64,000 nt of DNA from Methylobacterium sp. E-066 (GTDB lineage: Bacteria; Pseudomonadota; Alphaproteobacteria; Rhizobiales; Beijerinckiaceae). The notes under the pieces are model-generated. The model was not told where the DNA came from, made no database searches, and saw only the letters and a program-made list of their open reading frames with translations. The DNA lies in the NCBI RefSeq assembly GCF_022829635.1, contig NZ_JAKSYO010000165.1, positions 1 to 64,000 of the forward strand. The letters run 5' to 3'. Below, one piece after another: positions 49,573-58,328 of the stretch (position 1 is its first letter; each line of letters opens with the position of its first letter). A program made the translations under genes and the position numbers.

Positions 49573-49826
49573 GCCCACCCCTCCTTCAGATCCGGATCCG
49601 GCGCGCACGCCGTCGCCGTGAGCGGGGCACCGATGGCGCCGCGGATCGCGTTGGCGAGCGGCGCGCGCGAGGTCCACCAAGCGTCGCAATTCGGGCTGCG
49701 GCTCGGAGAACGGCCGTCTCCCAACCGCGCGGCCGGCGTCGTCGTCCCGCAGCCGTGGAGTTCCGTCCGGCGACGGGGCTGCAGAAGGGTGTCGATCGTA
49801 TCAAGGTCCATCGCTACCCGAACGCG

Positions 49827-49876
49827 AAGCCTCCATCCCGGCAGGCATAGCAATATGCCTGCCGGGATGGAGGCTT
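49827..49876. terminator. perfect 23-bp hairpin at end of the biuret-hydrolase-like gene
   Basis: The arms 49827-49849 and 49854-49876 are exact reverse complements with the four-base loop GCAA between them (TTGC on the minus strand). The hairpin overlaps the stop codon of the minus-strand gene (49875-49877). No T-run follows on either side. It may act as a terminator or protect a transcript end. Confidence 0.6.
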
Positions 49877-50585
49877 AGGGCTGTGCCGATCCGTCGAGGG
49901 CGGCGACGACGGCAGCGGAATCGGTGACCCAGCCGAAGATCCCGCCCTGCGCCTTGATCATCGCGAGCCCGGCGGCGTGGAAGTCCGGGATATACGAGCC
50001 GCAGGCGTCTGCGACGACGGCGCAGCGGTAGCCGCGGTCGTTGGCCTCGCGCACGGTGGTGTGGACGCAGACCTCGGTCGTCACGCCGCAGACGAGGAGG
50101 GTGTCGATGCGCCGGGCGCTCAGGATGCCGGCGAGGTCGGTGGCGTAGAAGGCGCCCTTGCCGGGTTTGTCGATGATCGGTTCGCCGGGTTCGGGCCGCA
50201 ATTCCGGGATGATGTCATGGCCGGCCTCGCCGCGGATCAGGATCCGGCCCATCGGGCCGGGATCGCCGATGCGGGCGGACGGCTCGCCGCGGGCGAGCTT
50301 GGCCGGCGGGGCATCCGACAGGTCCGGCCGGTGACCTTCGCGCGTGTGCACCACCAGCAGCCCGGCGCGGCGGGCCGCCGCGAGCAGTGCCCGCGCCGGC
50401 GGGACCGCGCTGGCCAGGAGCGAGACGTCGTTGCCGAGGCTCGCCCCGAACCCCCCTGGCTCGAGGAAGTCGCGCTGCATGTCGATGATCACCAGCGCCG
50501 TGCCGGCCGTCTCGAACGCGAGCGGCGAGGGCTCGGCTGCGAGGTGGCGGGTCACCGTGGCCGTGGCGGAGGTCATGGAGGGCAC
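49875..50585 (-). CDS. isochorismatase-family biuret hydrolase-like enzyme
   Basis: 236-residue cysteine hydrolase very like BiuH (biuret to allophanate): [18 protein letters not shown] with the catalytic Asp, [44 protein letters not shown] with the catalytic Lys and [21 protein letters not shown] with the nucleophilic Cys. The pairing with an allophanate hydrolase gene in the same island supports biuret or a related ureide amide as substrate. RutB-type peroxyureidoacrylate hydrolase is an alternative, but no other rut gene is near. An ATG three codons in is also possible. Confidence 0.85.
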   Translation of the reverse strand: MPSMTSATATVTRHLAAEPSPLAFETAGTALVIIDMQRDFLEPGGFGASLGNDVSLLASAVPPARALLAAARRAGLLVVHTREGHRPDLSDAPPAKLARGEPSARIGDPGPMGRILIRGEAGHDIIPELRPEPGEPIIDKPGKGAFYATDLAGILSARRIDTLLVCGVTTEVCVHTTVREANDRGYRCAVVADACGSYIPDFHAAGLAMIKAQGGIFGWVTDSAAVVAALDGSAQP

Positions 50586-50780
50586 CCTCGGGGAGCGCCC
50601 GAATCACCGGCCACCCGGGGGAATGATGCTGTGTGTCGAGAGAGAATGCATGTGTGTCCGCCTGTCCGGTAGCTGTTGCAATTTTATGACGCGTGCGGCG
50701 GTCCGCGCTCAGGACCGGAGCGTTGGCATATCGGTTGCGGTCGCTCTCCCAATGCTTTGCGAAGCCGGGGGACCGAGACG

Positions 50781-51788
50781 ATGTTCAGGCGCGGAATCGC
50801 GGCTGCTTTAGTGCCAGCCTTGATCATCGGGGCCGCACATGCGGCAGACCTTGAAACCGGGACGAAGGCCAAGGCGCCCGATGCCGCGGCCGTGGCCGAT
50901 GTGCCGTTCTTCCTGTTTGCCGACACGCAGGTCAGCTATCGCTACCAGTTCCCGACGGTCTCGCCCGGCGTCCAGATCCAGCGGGCGGACGGCAGCTTCG
51001 TCTCCCGGGAGGCGCCCAAGCAGATCCTCAACATCGCGCATGCCGACGCATGGGCCTACGGCACCAACTTCTTCTCCCTCGACATCCTGAAGTCGGGCTC
51101 GCAGTTCCCGGCCGGCACCACCAACCCGCCGGGCAGCGTCGGCTCGCCGGCCTTCTCCGATTACGGCAATACCGAAGCCTACGGCTTGTATCGCGGCACC
51201 CTCAGCCTGAACGCGCTCACCGGCACCAAGGCGTTCGCGATCCCCGGCCTCGTCAAGGATGTGTCGCTCGCCTTCGGTTTCGACGCCAATTCGCAGAACG
51301 ACGCGTTCGGCTCGAAGAAGCGCGATATCGTCGGCGGCCTGAACTTCTCCTTCGACGTCCCGGCGGGATTCCTCAATCTCAGCACGCACGTCTACAAGGA
51401 GTGGAACCGCAACGGCTTCAACCTCCAGCCGGATCGCGACCAGAGCTTCGACGCCGTTCCGGAATTCGAGCTCGTCTACAACTTCCCACTGTCGTTCACC
51501 GGGCTGCCGCTCAGCCTGACCGGGTTCAACAACATCGTGCTGCCCAAGGGCCGCGGCGTGCGCAACGTCGCGGCCTTCCAGTTCAACCCGCCGCGCGGCC
51601 TCGAGTTTCTCTCGCGCACGAACCTCGTGCTCGACCTCGGCAAGCTGATCTACGACCAGCCGAACAAGGTCGATGTCTTCATCGGCTTCCAATACTGGCT
51701 GAACAAATTCGGCAACGTAGAGACCACGACCTTCAAGGGGACCGAGGAGAAGAGCTTCCTGGCCGGGTTCGCCTTCCACGTCTTCTGA
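50781..51788 (+). CDS. Tsx-like nucleoside-specific outer-membrane channel
   Basis: 335-residue outer-membrane beta-barrel of the nucleoside-specific channel (Tsx) family. Signal peptide FRRGIAAALVPALIIGAAHAA; then alternating aromatic strands such as TQVSYRYQFPTV, AYGTNFFSLDIL and a final Phe (FAFHVF), the usual sorting signal. The ATG at 50781 follows GGGGGACCGAGACG. It lies 30 bases upstream of the BMP-type ABC genes and should supply nucleosides across the outer membrane to that importer. Confidence 0.85.
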   Translation: MFRRGIAAALVPALIIGAAHAADLETGTKAKAPDAAAVADVPFFLFADTQVSYRYQFPTVSPGVQIQRADGSFVSREAPKQILNIAHADAWAYGTNFFSLDILKSGSQFPAGTTNPPGSVGSPAFSDYGNTEAYGLYRGTLSLNALTGTKAFAIPGLVKDVSLAFGFDANSQNDAFGSKKRDIVGGLNFSFDVPAGFLNLSTHVYKEWNRNGFNLQPDRDQSFDAVPEFELVYNFPLSFTGLPLSLTGFNNIVLPKGRGVRNVAAFQFNPPRGLEFLSRTNLVLDLGKLIYDQPNKVDVFIGFQYWLNKFGNVETTTFKGTEEKSFLAGFAFHVF

Positions 51789-51818
51789 GGCGGCGACCTG
51801 GAATCGCGGAGCGGCTGG

Positions 51819-53441
51819 ATGACGATCGCGGCGACTGAGCCGACGCCCGCCTCGAACGATCCGAGGCCGCTGTTCGGCGCCTACGGCATCGTGAAGCGCT
51901 TCGGCGCCTTCACGGCCAACGACCGCATCGACCTCGAGATCCGGGCGGGCGAGATCCACGCCCTGCTCGGCGAGAACGGGGCCGGGAAATCCACGCTGAT
52001 GAAGATCCTCTACGGCCTCCTGGAGCCGACGGAGGGCGTCGTCACGCATCGCGGCGAGACGGTGAGGCTCGCCAGCCCGGAGGCGGCCCGCCGGCTCGGC
52101 ATCGGCATGGTGTTCCAGCACTTTTCCCTGTGCGCGAACCTGACAGTCGCCGAGAACATCGCCCTCGTGATGGGCAGAAGCCTCGGCCGCAGGGCGCTCG
52201 CCGAGCGGATCGCGGCCCTCGGCCGGACCTATGGCCTGCACCTCGAACTGGATTGGCCGGTCTGGTCGCTGTCGGCGGGAGAGCGTCAGCGCATCGAGAT
52301 CGTGCGCTGCCTGCTCCAGGACCCGAAGCTCGTCATCCTCGACGAGCCGACCTCGGTGCTCACGCCCGGCGAAGCCGAAATGCTGTTCACGGTGCTGGAG
52401 CGCCTGCGGGATGAGGGCCGGGCGTTGCTCTACATCTCGCACCGGCTCGACGAGGTGCGCCGCCTCTGCGCCCGCGCCACGATCCTGCGCGGCGGCCGGG
52501 TCGTCGGCGCCTGCGATCCGCGTGTGGAGAGCGCCGGCTCGCTCGCCGCCATGATGGTCGGCGCGCAGGTCCGCGCGCTGACACGCGAGGCTGCCCCCGC
52601 ACGGTCGGCGCTGGCGGGACCCGAGCGCCTGCGCCTCGACCGGCTGTCGCTGCCCGCCCCCGGCCTGCACGCCACCGGCCTGCGTGACATCTCGCTCGGT
52701 GTCCGCGGCGGCGAGATCTTCGGCATCGCCGGGATCGCGGGCAACGGCCAGTCGGAACTGTTCGCGGCACTCTCCGGCGAGGCCCGAGCGCCGGAGGCCG
52801 GCGCCGTCTGCATCGACGGGACGCCCGCCGGCCGCCTCGACATCAACGCGCGGCGGCGTCTCGGGGCGGCTTTCGTGCCCGAGGAGCGCAACGGCCATGC
52901 CGCGGCGCCCGGCCTGAGCCTCTCGGAGAACGCCGTGCTCTCCCGGTACGCCACCGCCTCGCTCACGCGCTTCGGACTCGTGCACCGGGCAGCGGCCCGG
53001 GCGCTGGCGGCCCGGGTGATCGAGGCGTTCGATGTCCGCAAGGCCGGCCCGGACCCGGCCGCCGGCACCCTGTCGGGGGGCAACCTGCAGAAGTTCGTGG
53101 TCGGACGCGAGATCCTGGCCGAGCCCGGGGTGCTCGTCGTCGATCAGCCGACCTGGGGCGTCGACGCGGCGGCGGCCGCGCGCATCCGCCAAGCGCTGAT
53201 CGACCTCGCCGCGCGCGGGAGCGCAATCCTGGTGATCAGTCAGGACCTCGACGAACTGTTCGAGATCGCCGGCTCCATCGCGGTCCTCCAGGCCGGCACC
53301 CTGTCGCGGGCCGTGCGGCGTTCCGAGACCTCCCGCGAGGCGGTCGGCCTGCTGATGGGCGGATCCGGCGGCCCGCCCCCGGGGGGCCACACGGTCGCCC
53401 CGCCCGGCCGCCTTCGCGAAGGAGCCGTCCATGCCACGTAA
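51819..53441 (+). CDS. nucleoside-type ABC ATPase, two ABC domains
   Basis: 540-residue ATPase of the YufO/NupO-RbsA type. The N-terminal half has Walker A GENGAGKST, signature LSAGERQRIEIVR and Walker B LVILDEPTSVLTP. The C-terminal half has the degenerate GIAGNGQSE, then LSGGNLQKFVVGRE and LVVDQPTWGVDAAA, as usual for this group. It belongs with the two permeases and BMP-type binding protein that follow. Confidence 0.93.
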   Translation: MTIAATEPTPASNDPRPLFGAYGIVKRFGAFTANDRIDLEIRAGEIHALLGENGAGKSTLMKILYGLLEPTEGVVTHRGETVRLASPEAARRLGIGMVFQHFSLCANLTVAENIALVMGRSLGRRALAERIAALGRTYGLHLELDWPVWSLSAGERQRIEIVRCLLQDPKLVILDEPTSVLTPGEAEMLFTVLERLRDEGRALLYISHRLDEVRRLCARATILRGGRVVGACDPRVESAGSLAAMMVGAQVRALTREAAPARSALAGPERLRLDRLSLPAPGLHATGLRDISLGVRGGEIFGIAGIAGNGQSELFAALSGEARAPEAGAVCIDGTPAGRLDINARRRLGAAFVPEERNGHAAAPGLSLSENAVLSRYATASLTRFGLVHRAAARALAARVIEAFDVRKAGPDPAAGTLSGGNLQKFVVGREILAEPGVLVVDQPTWGVDAAAAARIRQALIDLAARGSAILVISQDLDELFEIAGSIAVLQAGTLSRAVRRSETSREAVGLLMGGSGGPPPGGHTVAPPGRLREGAVHAT

Positions 53442-53456
53442 TCACGCGAGGTAACC

Positions 53457-54533
53457 ATGCGCCTCGACCTCGTGCCGCGCGCCGGCCGCTCGCCGCTCGC
53501 CGCCATCCTTGCGCCCGCCCTGGCCTTCCTCGCCTCCGTGCTGCTCGGCGGCGTGGCCGTGTCCCTGCTCGGCGTCTCGCCGGCAGCGGCCTTCGCGGCC
53601 TATTTCATCGCGCCGCTGTCCGAGCTGTGGTCCCTGCAGGAGATCGCCCTGAAGGCCGCGCCGCTCGCCCTGATCGCGACGGGCCTGGCCTTCTGCTACC
53701 GGGCGAACCTGTGGAATATCGGTGCCGAGGGCCAATTCGTGGTCGGGGGCCTCGCCGGCGGCTGCGTCGCCCTCGCCACCCAGGGCAGCGCGGGCTTCAC
53801 CCTGTGGATCCTGCCGGCGATGCTGGTCGCCGGAACGCTTGCCGGCGTCGCCTACGCGATGATCCCGGCCGTGTTGAAGGTGCGGCTCGGCGTCTCCGAG
53901 ATCCTGACCAGCCTGATGCTGGTCTACGTCGCGGAACTGCTCCTCGACTACATGGCCCGGGGACCGTTGCGCGACCCGGCCGGATACAACTTCCCGCAGA
54001 GCGTCCCCTTCGATGCCGCGGCGCGCCTGCCCTACCTGATGGAGGGGGAAACCCTGCATGCAGGCGTGCTCGTCGCCTTCGCGGCCGTCGTGCTCGCCAC
54101 GATCGTCCTCGGGCGGACCCTGTTCGGGTTCGAGGTGCGGGTCGTCGGCGCGAGTCCGCGCGCCGCCCGGTTCGCCGGCTTCAGCGAGGCCCGCCTGACG
54201 CTCGCCGCCTTCGCCGTCTCGGGCGGGGCGGCGGGGCTCGCGGGGATCGCGGAAGTCGCGGGCAAGATCGGCCAGCTCCAGCCGACGATCTCGCCGGGCT
54301 ACGGCTTCACGGCGATCATCGTCGCCTTTCTCGGCCGGCTCTCGCCGCCGGGCATCCTCGTCGCGGCGCTCGTGATCGCGCTCACCACGATCGGCGGCGA
54401 GGGAGCGCAGATCGACCTCAGGCTTCCCCTCGACCTGACGCGGGCCTTCCAAGGCTTGCTGCTCGGCCTCGTCCTGGGGGCGGACGTCCTCACCCGCTTC
54501 AAGGTCCGCCTCGTCCCGGGAGGCGCGCGATGA
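53457..54533 (+). CDS. BMP-type ABC permease, subunit 1
   Basis: 358-residue inner-membrane permease of the YufP/NupP group (BPD_transp_2). Segments: LIATGLAFCYRANLWNIGAEGQFVVGGLAGG, GVSEILTSLMLVYVAELLLDYMARGPLRDP and EVRVVGASPRAARFAGFSEARL, each of the family. It overlaps the next gene by four bases. Confidence 0.92.
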   Translation: MRLDLVPRAGRSPLAAILAPALAFLASVLLGGVAVSLLGVSPAAAFAAYFIAPLSELWSLQEIALKAAPLALIATGLAFCYRANLWNIGAEGQFVVGGLAGGCVALATQGSAGFTLWILPAMLVAGTLAGVAYAMIPAVLKVRLGVSEILTSLMLVYVAELLLDYMARGPLRDPAGYNFPQSVPFDAAARLPYLMEGETLHAGVLVAFAAVVLATIVLGRTLFGFEVRVVGASPRAARFAGFSEARLTLAAFAVSGGAAGLAGIAEVAGKIGQLQPTISPGYGFTAIIVAFLGRLSPPGILVAALVIALTTIGGEGAQIDLRLPLDLTRAFQGLLLGLVLGADVLTRFKVRLVPGGAR

Positions 54534-55456
54534 CCCTCGACATGGTCCAGATGATCCTGGTCACGGTGCTGACGGCAGCGACTCCGCTGATCATCGCCGC
54601 GATCGGCGAACTGGTGGTCGAGCGCGCGGGCGTGCTCAACCTCGGCGTCGAGGGCATGATGATCTGCGGGGCGGCCGTCGGCTTCGCCGCTGCTATCGAG
54701 ACCGGCTCGACCCTCCTGGGCGCCCTGGCCGGCGCCGGCGCCGGATTGGGCCTGGCGGCCCTGTTCGGGCTGCTGACCGTCGGGCTCGCGGCCAATCAGG
54801 TCGCCTCGGGCCTCGCGCTCACGATCCTCGGCCTCGGCCTGTCGGGTCTCGTCGGCGCCCCGTATGTCGGCCTGAAGCGGGATCCCGCACCGCATCTCGA
54901 TATCCCCGGCCTGAGCGACCTGCCTGGGATCGGCCAGCTCCTGTTCGGCCAGGACGCCTTCGTGTACGCGGGCCTGGCATTGACCGTCGCCGTCTCGTGG
55001 TTCCTGTGGCGGACGCGCGGCGGCCTGATCCTGCGCGCGATCGGCGACGACCACACCGCCACGCACGCCCTCGGCCTGCCGGTGCGCAAGCTCCGCTTCC
55101 TGGCCGTGCTGTTCGGAGGTGCCTGTGCGGGGCTCGCCGGATCCTACCTCTCGCTGGCCTACACCCCGTTCTGGGCCCCGGCGATGACCGCGGGCCGCGG
55201 CTGGATCGCCCTGGCGCTCGTCGTCTTCGCCTCGTGGCGGCCGGCGCGGCTGGTGGCCGGCGCGATCCTGTTCGGAGGCGCCACGGTGCTGCAACTCCAC
55301 GCCCAGGCGGCGAGCATCGGCCTGCCCGGACAAGTGCTCTCGGCGCTTCCCTACCTCGCGACGATCGTCGCCCTCGTCCTGCTGTCCCTCGGGCGGCGGC
55401 AGGGCGGCTCGCTCGCACCCGCCGCCCTGGGGCGCGACTTCACCCCGCACCGCTAG
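54530..55456 (+). CDS. BMP-type ABC permease, subunit 2
   Basis: 308-residue inner-membrane permease of the YufQ/NupQ group. Segments: GELVVERAGVLNLGVEGMMICGAAVGF, TVGLAANQVASGLALTILGLGLSG and the loop RAIGDDHTATHALGLPVRKLRF. It starts with an ATGA overlap on the first permease gene, so both are made together as a heterodimer. Confidence 0.92.
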   Translation: MTLDMVQMILVTVLTAATPLIIAAIGELVVERAGVLNLGVEGMMICGAAVGFAAAIETGSTLLGALAGAGAGLGLAALFGLLTVGLAANQVASGLALTILGLGLSGLVGAPYVGLKRDPAPHLDIPGLSDLPGIGQLLFGQDAFVYAGLALTVAVSWFLWRTRGGLILRAIGDDHTATHALGLPVRKLRFLAVLFGGACAGLAGSYLSLAYTPFWAPAMTAGRGWIALALVVFASWRPARLVAGAILFGGATVLQLHAQAASIGLPGQVLSALPYLATIVALVLLSLGRRQGGSLAPAALGRDFTPHR

Positions 55457-55489
55457 CGGTGCCGTCCACCGGAGAGGACACGAGCGACC

Positions 55490-56551
55490 ATGCGACATTC
55501 CTTCTGCGCCGGCCTCGGTGCATTCCTGCTCCTGCTCGGCCCGGCACAGGCCGAGGGCAAGCTCAAGGTGGGCTTCGTCTATGTCGGGCCGGTGGCCGAT
55601 TACGGCTACTCGTTCCAGCACGATCTGAGCCGCAAGGCCCTGGCCGAGGCCATGCCCGATAAGGTCGAGACCACCTACCTGGAGAACGTGCCCGAGGCCG
55701 ACAGCGAGCGGGCGATCGAGAAGCTCGCGCGCTCAGGGATGGGCCTGATCTTCACCACGTCGTTCGGCTTCATGGAGCCGACCCTGAAGGTCGCCAAGAA
55801 ATTCCCGACGGTGAAGTTCGAGCACGCCACCGGCTACAAGCGCGCGGCCAACGTCTCGACCTACTCGGCCCGGTTCTACGAGGGCCGTTACGTCTGCGGG
55901 AAGATCGCGGCCAAGCTGTCGAAGACCGGGACGGTCGGCTACATCGCGTCGTTCCCGATCCCCGAGGTGGTGAGCGGCATCAACGCCTTCATGCTCGGCG
56001 CGCAGTCGGTCAACCCGAACGTGAAGGTCAAGATCGTCTGGGTGAACACGTGGTTCGACCCGGGCAAGGAGGCCGAAGCCGCCAAGGCCCTGTTGGCGCA
56101 GGGCGCCGACATCCTGACCCAGCACACCGATTCAGCCGCCCCGCTGCAAGAGGCCGAGAAGCAGGGCAAGCTCGCGTTCGGGCAATCCTCCGACCAGTAT
56201 CGCTTCGCCCCGAAGGCACAGCTCACGTCGATCGTCGACGATTGGAACGGCTACGTGATCAGCGAGGCCAAGGCCGTGCTCGACGGCTCGTGGAAGAGCC
56301 ACGACACCTGGGGCGGGATCAAGGACGGCCTGGTCGTTCTCGCCCCCTTCACCAACATGCCCGCCGACGTGAAGGCCATGGCCGAGGACACCGTGAAGGC
56401 GATCGCGGCAGGCCGGACGCATCCCTTCGCCGGTCCGGTGACGAAGCAGGACGGGACCATCGCGGTCAAGGACGGCGAGACCGCCCCCGACCCGATGATC
56501 CTCGGCATGAACTGGTACGTGAAGGGCATCGACGACAAGCTGCCCCAGTAG
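55490..56551 (+). CDS. BMP-family substrate-binding protein
   Basis: 353-residue periplasmic binding protein of the BMP/Med family, which binds purine nucleosides in related systems. Signal peptide HSFCAGLGAFLLLLGPAQA; then KLKVGFVYVGPVADYGYSFQHD, IIFTTSFGFMEP-like GLIFTTSFGFMEPTL, GKIAAKLSKTGTVGYIASFPIPEVVSGINAFMLGAQSV and LTQHTDSAAP. No lipobox cysteine is obvious. It closes the Tsx-ABC unit and converges on a small secreted-protein gene across a strong hairpin. Confidence 0.93.
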   Translation: MRHSFCAGLGAFLLLLGPAQAEGKLKVGFVYVGPVADYGYSFQHDLSRKALAEAMPDKVETTYLENVPEADSERAIEKLARSGMGLIFTTSFGFMEPTLKVAKKFPTVKFEHATGYKRAANVSTYSARFYEGRYVCGKIAAKLSKTGTVGYIASFPIPEVVSGINAFMLGAQSVNPNVKVKIVWVNTWFDPGKEAEAAKALLAQGADILTQHTDSAAPLQEAEKQGKLAFGQSSDQYRFAPKAQLTSIVDDWNGYVISEAKAVLDGSWKSHDTWGGIKDGLVVLAPFTNMPADVKAMAEDTVKAIAAGRTHPFAGPVTKQDGTIAVKDGETAPDPMILGMNWYVKGIDDKLPQ

Positions 56552-56572
56552 GGCGGCCGGCACGCCGGGTTC

Positions 56573-56604
56573 GCGCCGATCCCGACGCGGTTCGGGATCG
56601 GCGC
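56573..56604. terminator. bidirectional hairpin between bmp and small secreted-protein gene
   Basis: GCGCCGATCCCGA (56573-56585) and TCGGGATCGGCGC (56592-56604) are exact complements around a six-base loop. It lies between two convergent genes, 22 bases after the BMP gene stop. The T-run is missing, as is common in high-G+C genomes. Confidence 0.65.
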
Positions 56605-56619
56605 CGTTCGATGCGGGCG

Positions 56620-56886
56620 TCAGCGGCCTGCGGGCACCTCGTTGGTACGGGGCGGCGGCATGACGGGCTCCTCGATGGCGACCCCGCCGCGGTTCGGGGG
56701 CACCTCCAGGGCATCACCCGACCGGATCGATTCGGCCTCGTTGCGCGGTCCGGCGAGGCCCTCCGTGCCCCCTGGGGCGGTGGAAGGATCGCGCCCGGCC
56801 GGCGCGCCGTAGGACTGAGCCGAGGCGGCACCGGCAGTGCCGAGCAGCCCGCAGAGAGCCAGTATGACGGTTGTCTTCTTTCGCAT
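56620..56886 (-). CDS. small secreted protein, SYTAP family
   Basis: 88 residues: signal peptide KKTTVILALCGLLGTAGAASA, then QSYGAPAGRDPSTAPGGTEG and a Pro-rich hydrophilic tail ending PPPRTNEVPAGR. It shares its mature N-terminus with the small proteins at 46.6, 57.0 and 61.1 kb. The ATG at 56886 is preceded by GAGG; a frame extension to 56958 is not supported. Function unknown. Confidence 0.68.
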   Translation of the reverse strand: MRKKTTVILALCGLLGTAGAASAQSYGAPAGRDPSTAPGGTEGLAGPRNEAESIRSGDALEVPPNRGGVAIEEPVMPPPRTNEVPAGR

Positions 56887-56954
56887 GGCCGCCTCGTTCC
56901 CGATGAATTCTGTAATCGGGACGAATGGCGCAGTCGTCGGCTGGTTCCGTCGTG

Positions 56955-57188
56955 TCAACGGCGATGATGCGGATGCCTATGGAAGAGGCGAAAACCGCGG
57001 CGGCGGGCGCTGCGACCGCGCAGGCCGCCGGGCGCCGTGACGCTCGGCTGCCCCGCCGGGGGTGTCAGGGTGCCCTGCGCGGCCGCCGGCGGCGGGATTG
57101 CGGGCAGGCCACCCTCAAATGGGGCGCCCAGGCCGAGCCACGCGCCCGCAGCCAGCACCGCGATCGCTCCCAGACGGACGATCCGCAT
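56955..57188 (-). CDS. small secreted protein, SYTAP family
   Basis: 77 residues: a signal peptide (RIVRLGAIAVLAAGAWLGLG...AAAQ), then GTLTPPAGQPSVTAPGGLRG and a short Arg/His-rich tail. The ATG at 57188 follows a clear AGGAG. It lies just upstream of the similar 56.6-kb gene on the same strand, 68 bases apart, so the two could be a tandem pair. Function unknown. Confidence 0.65.
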   Translation of the reverse strand: MRIVRLGAIAVLAAGAWLGLGAPFEGGLPAIPPPAAAQGTLTPPAGQPSVTAPGGLRGRSARRRGFRLFHRHPHHRR

Positions 57189-57252
57189 CCGATCTACTCC
57201 TGAAGTCTCGACGGGGCTCGCCGGCTTCGCCGCAAACCCTGTGCCGTAGCCT

Positions 57253-58137
57253 TCAGCTCCCCCGGTACGTTTGAAAGCTCCACGGGGTCGCTGCCAGCGG
57301 CACGTGGTAATGCGCCTCCGGCTCCGCCACACCGAAGCGCAGTGGCACAACGTCGAGAAAGGCCGGGCGCGGCAGGTCGATGCCGAGCCGGCGGTGATAG
57401 TCGCCGAGCGCGAAGCGAAGCTCGTAGACTGCGATCGGGACCGGGCGTCCGCCGATCAGCGGGGCGTCGGTGCGGCCGTCGGCATTGGTGTGCGTGCGCG
57501 CGACCAGCGCGGTCTCCGTCTCCGAGACGATCTCGACCAACTCGACGGCGACGCCCGCGGCCGGCTTGCCCAGCATCGTGTCGAGCACGTGGGTCGAGAG
57601 CCGGCCTGTGGTGAGCAACGCACCGTCCCCCTCGACCAGGGCGCCGAGGCGGATGGCGGCAATGCGGAAGACTTCGGCCTGCGCCGTGCGGAACTCGGTC
57701 TCCGGATCGGAGGCGAGGCGGTCCTCGAAGGCGGCCATCAGCGAGGCGCGGCCGTGGCGTTTCACGCAGAGGATGAACGGGATGCCGAACCGGCTCCGGT
57801 AGGCGGCATTCATCGCCGCGAAGCGCGCATATTCCGCATCCGAGAGCCGGTCCAGGCCGGCCGCCGCCTGCTCCGCAACCGAGTCGGGCGCGATGGCGCC
57901 GTCGCGGGCGGCGCGGCCGGCGAGCTCCGGATGGCCGGCGAGCAAGGCGTGGCGCATCGCCTCCGGCGCGGCTTCGACCGCCGCGCACATCGCCGCGTGG
58001 AGCGCGGCGACGGTGCCGAACGGGCGCCGTGCCGCGGCGGCCCGGGCGACCCACGGCGCGTGCTCGAAGACCGCCCCCAGCGCCGCGACGAAGTCGGTCT
58101 CCGGCATGCCGTCGAGATCTGCGAGGGAAAACGTCAT
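57253..58137 (-). CDS. OHCU decarboxylase / HIU hydrolase fusion
   Basis: 294 residues joining two enzymes of urate breakdown. Residues 1-165 are OHCU decarboxylase (UraD) with LLAGHPELAGRAA (catalytic His), SRFGIPFILCVKRHGRASLMAAFEDRL. Residues 180-294 are the transthyretin-like 5-hydroxyisourate hydrolase (UraH): LSTHVLDTMLGKPAAGVAVEL, RTHTNADGRTDAPL, and the terminal HYHVPLAATPWSFQTYRGS. Urate oxidase supplies HIU; this protein carries it to S-allantoin. The start is uncertain; ATG at 58137 fits the UraD N-terminus, although a longer frame to 58248 exists. Divergent from the permease-uricase pair. Confidence 0.92.
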   Translation of the reverse strand: MTFSLADLDGMPETDFVAALGAVFEHAPWVARAAAARRPFGTVAALHAAMCAAVEAAPEAMRHALLAGHPELAGRAARDGAIAPDSVAEQAAAGLDRLSDAEYARFAAMNAAYRSRFGIPFILCVKRHGRASLMAAFEDRLASDPETEFRTAQAEVFRIAAIRLGALVEGDGALLTTGRLSTHVLDTMLGKPAAGVAVELVEIVSETETALVARTHTNADGRTDAPLIGGRPVPIAVYELRFALGDYHRRLGIDLPRPAFLDVVPLRFGVAEPEAHYHVPLAATPWSFQTYRGS

Positions 58138-58328
58138 CGCGCCCGCACCGTCCCACTCCAGGGTGACCGTAAAGCAGGCAACGGGCCAGGCGCCAGCCAT
58201 CGACCGGTCGCCGCCACCATGGCGGGCGTCGAAACGGGGGCGTGGCATATGGCTTGCGCATCCGAGGTCATGGCGCGTCGGGCCGCGATCCGGCTGCCGG
58301 CCCGCCGCGCCTCGGGAGAGTCTCCACG
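58138..58328. promoter_or_regulatory. divergent promoter region, uraD-uraH / permease-uricase
   Basis: A 191-base gap between the two divergent urate-pathway units should carry both promoters. No palindrome comparable to those at 45.6 kb is visible. Confidence 0.35.

Noticed and set aside
50808-53432. 874-codon minus-strand frame across tsx and the ABC ATPase gene
   Set aside because: Antisense to two recognisable genes; composition typical of a high-G+C shadow.
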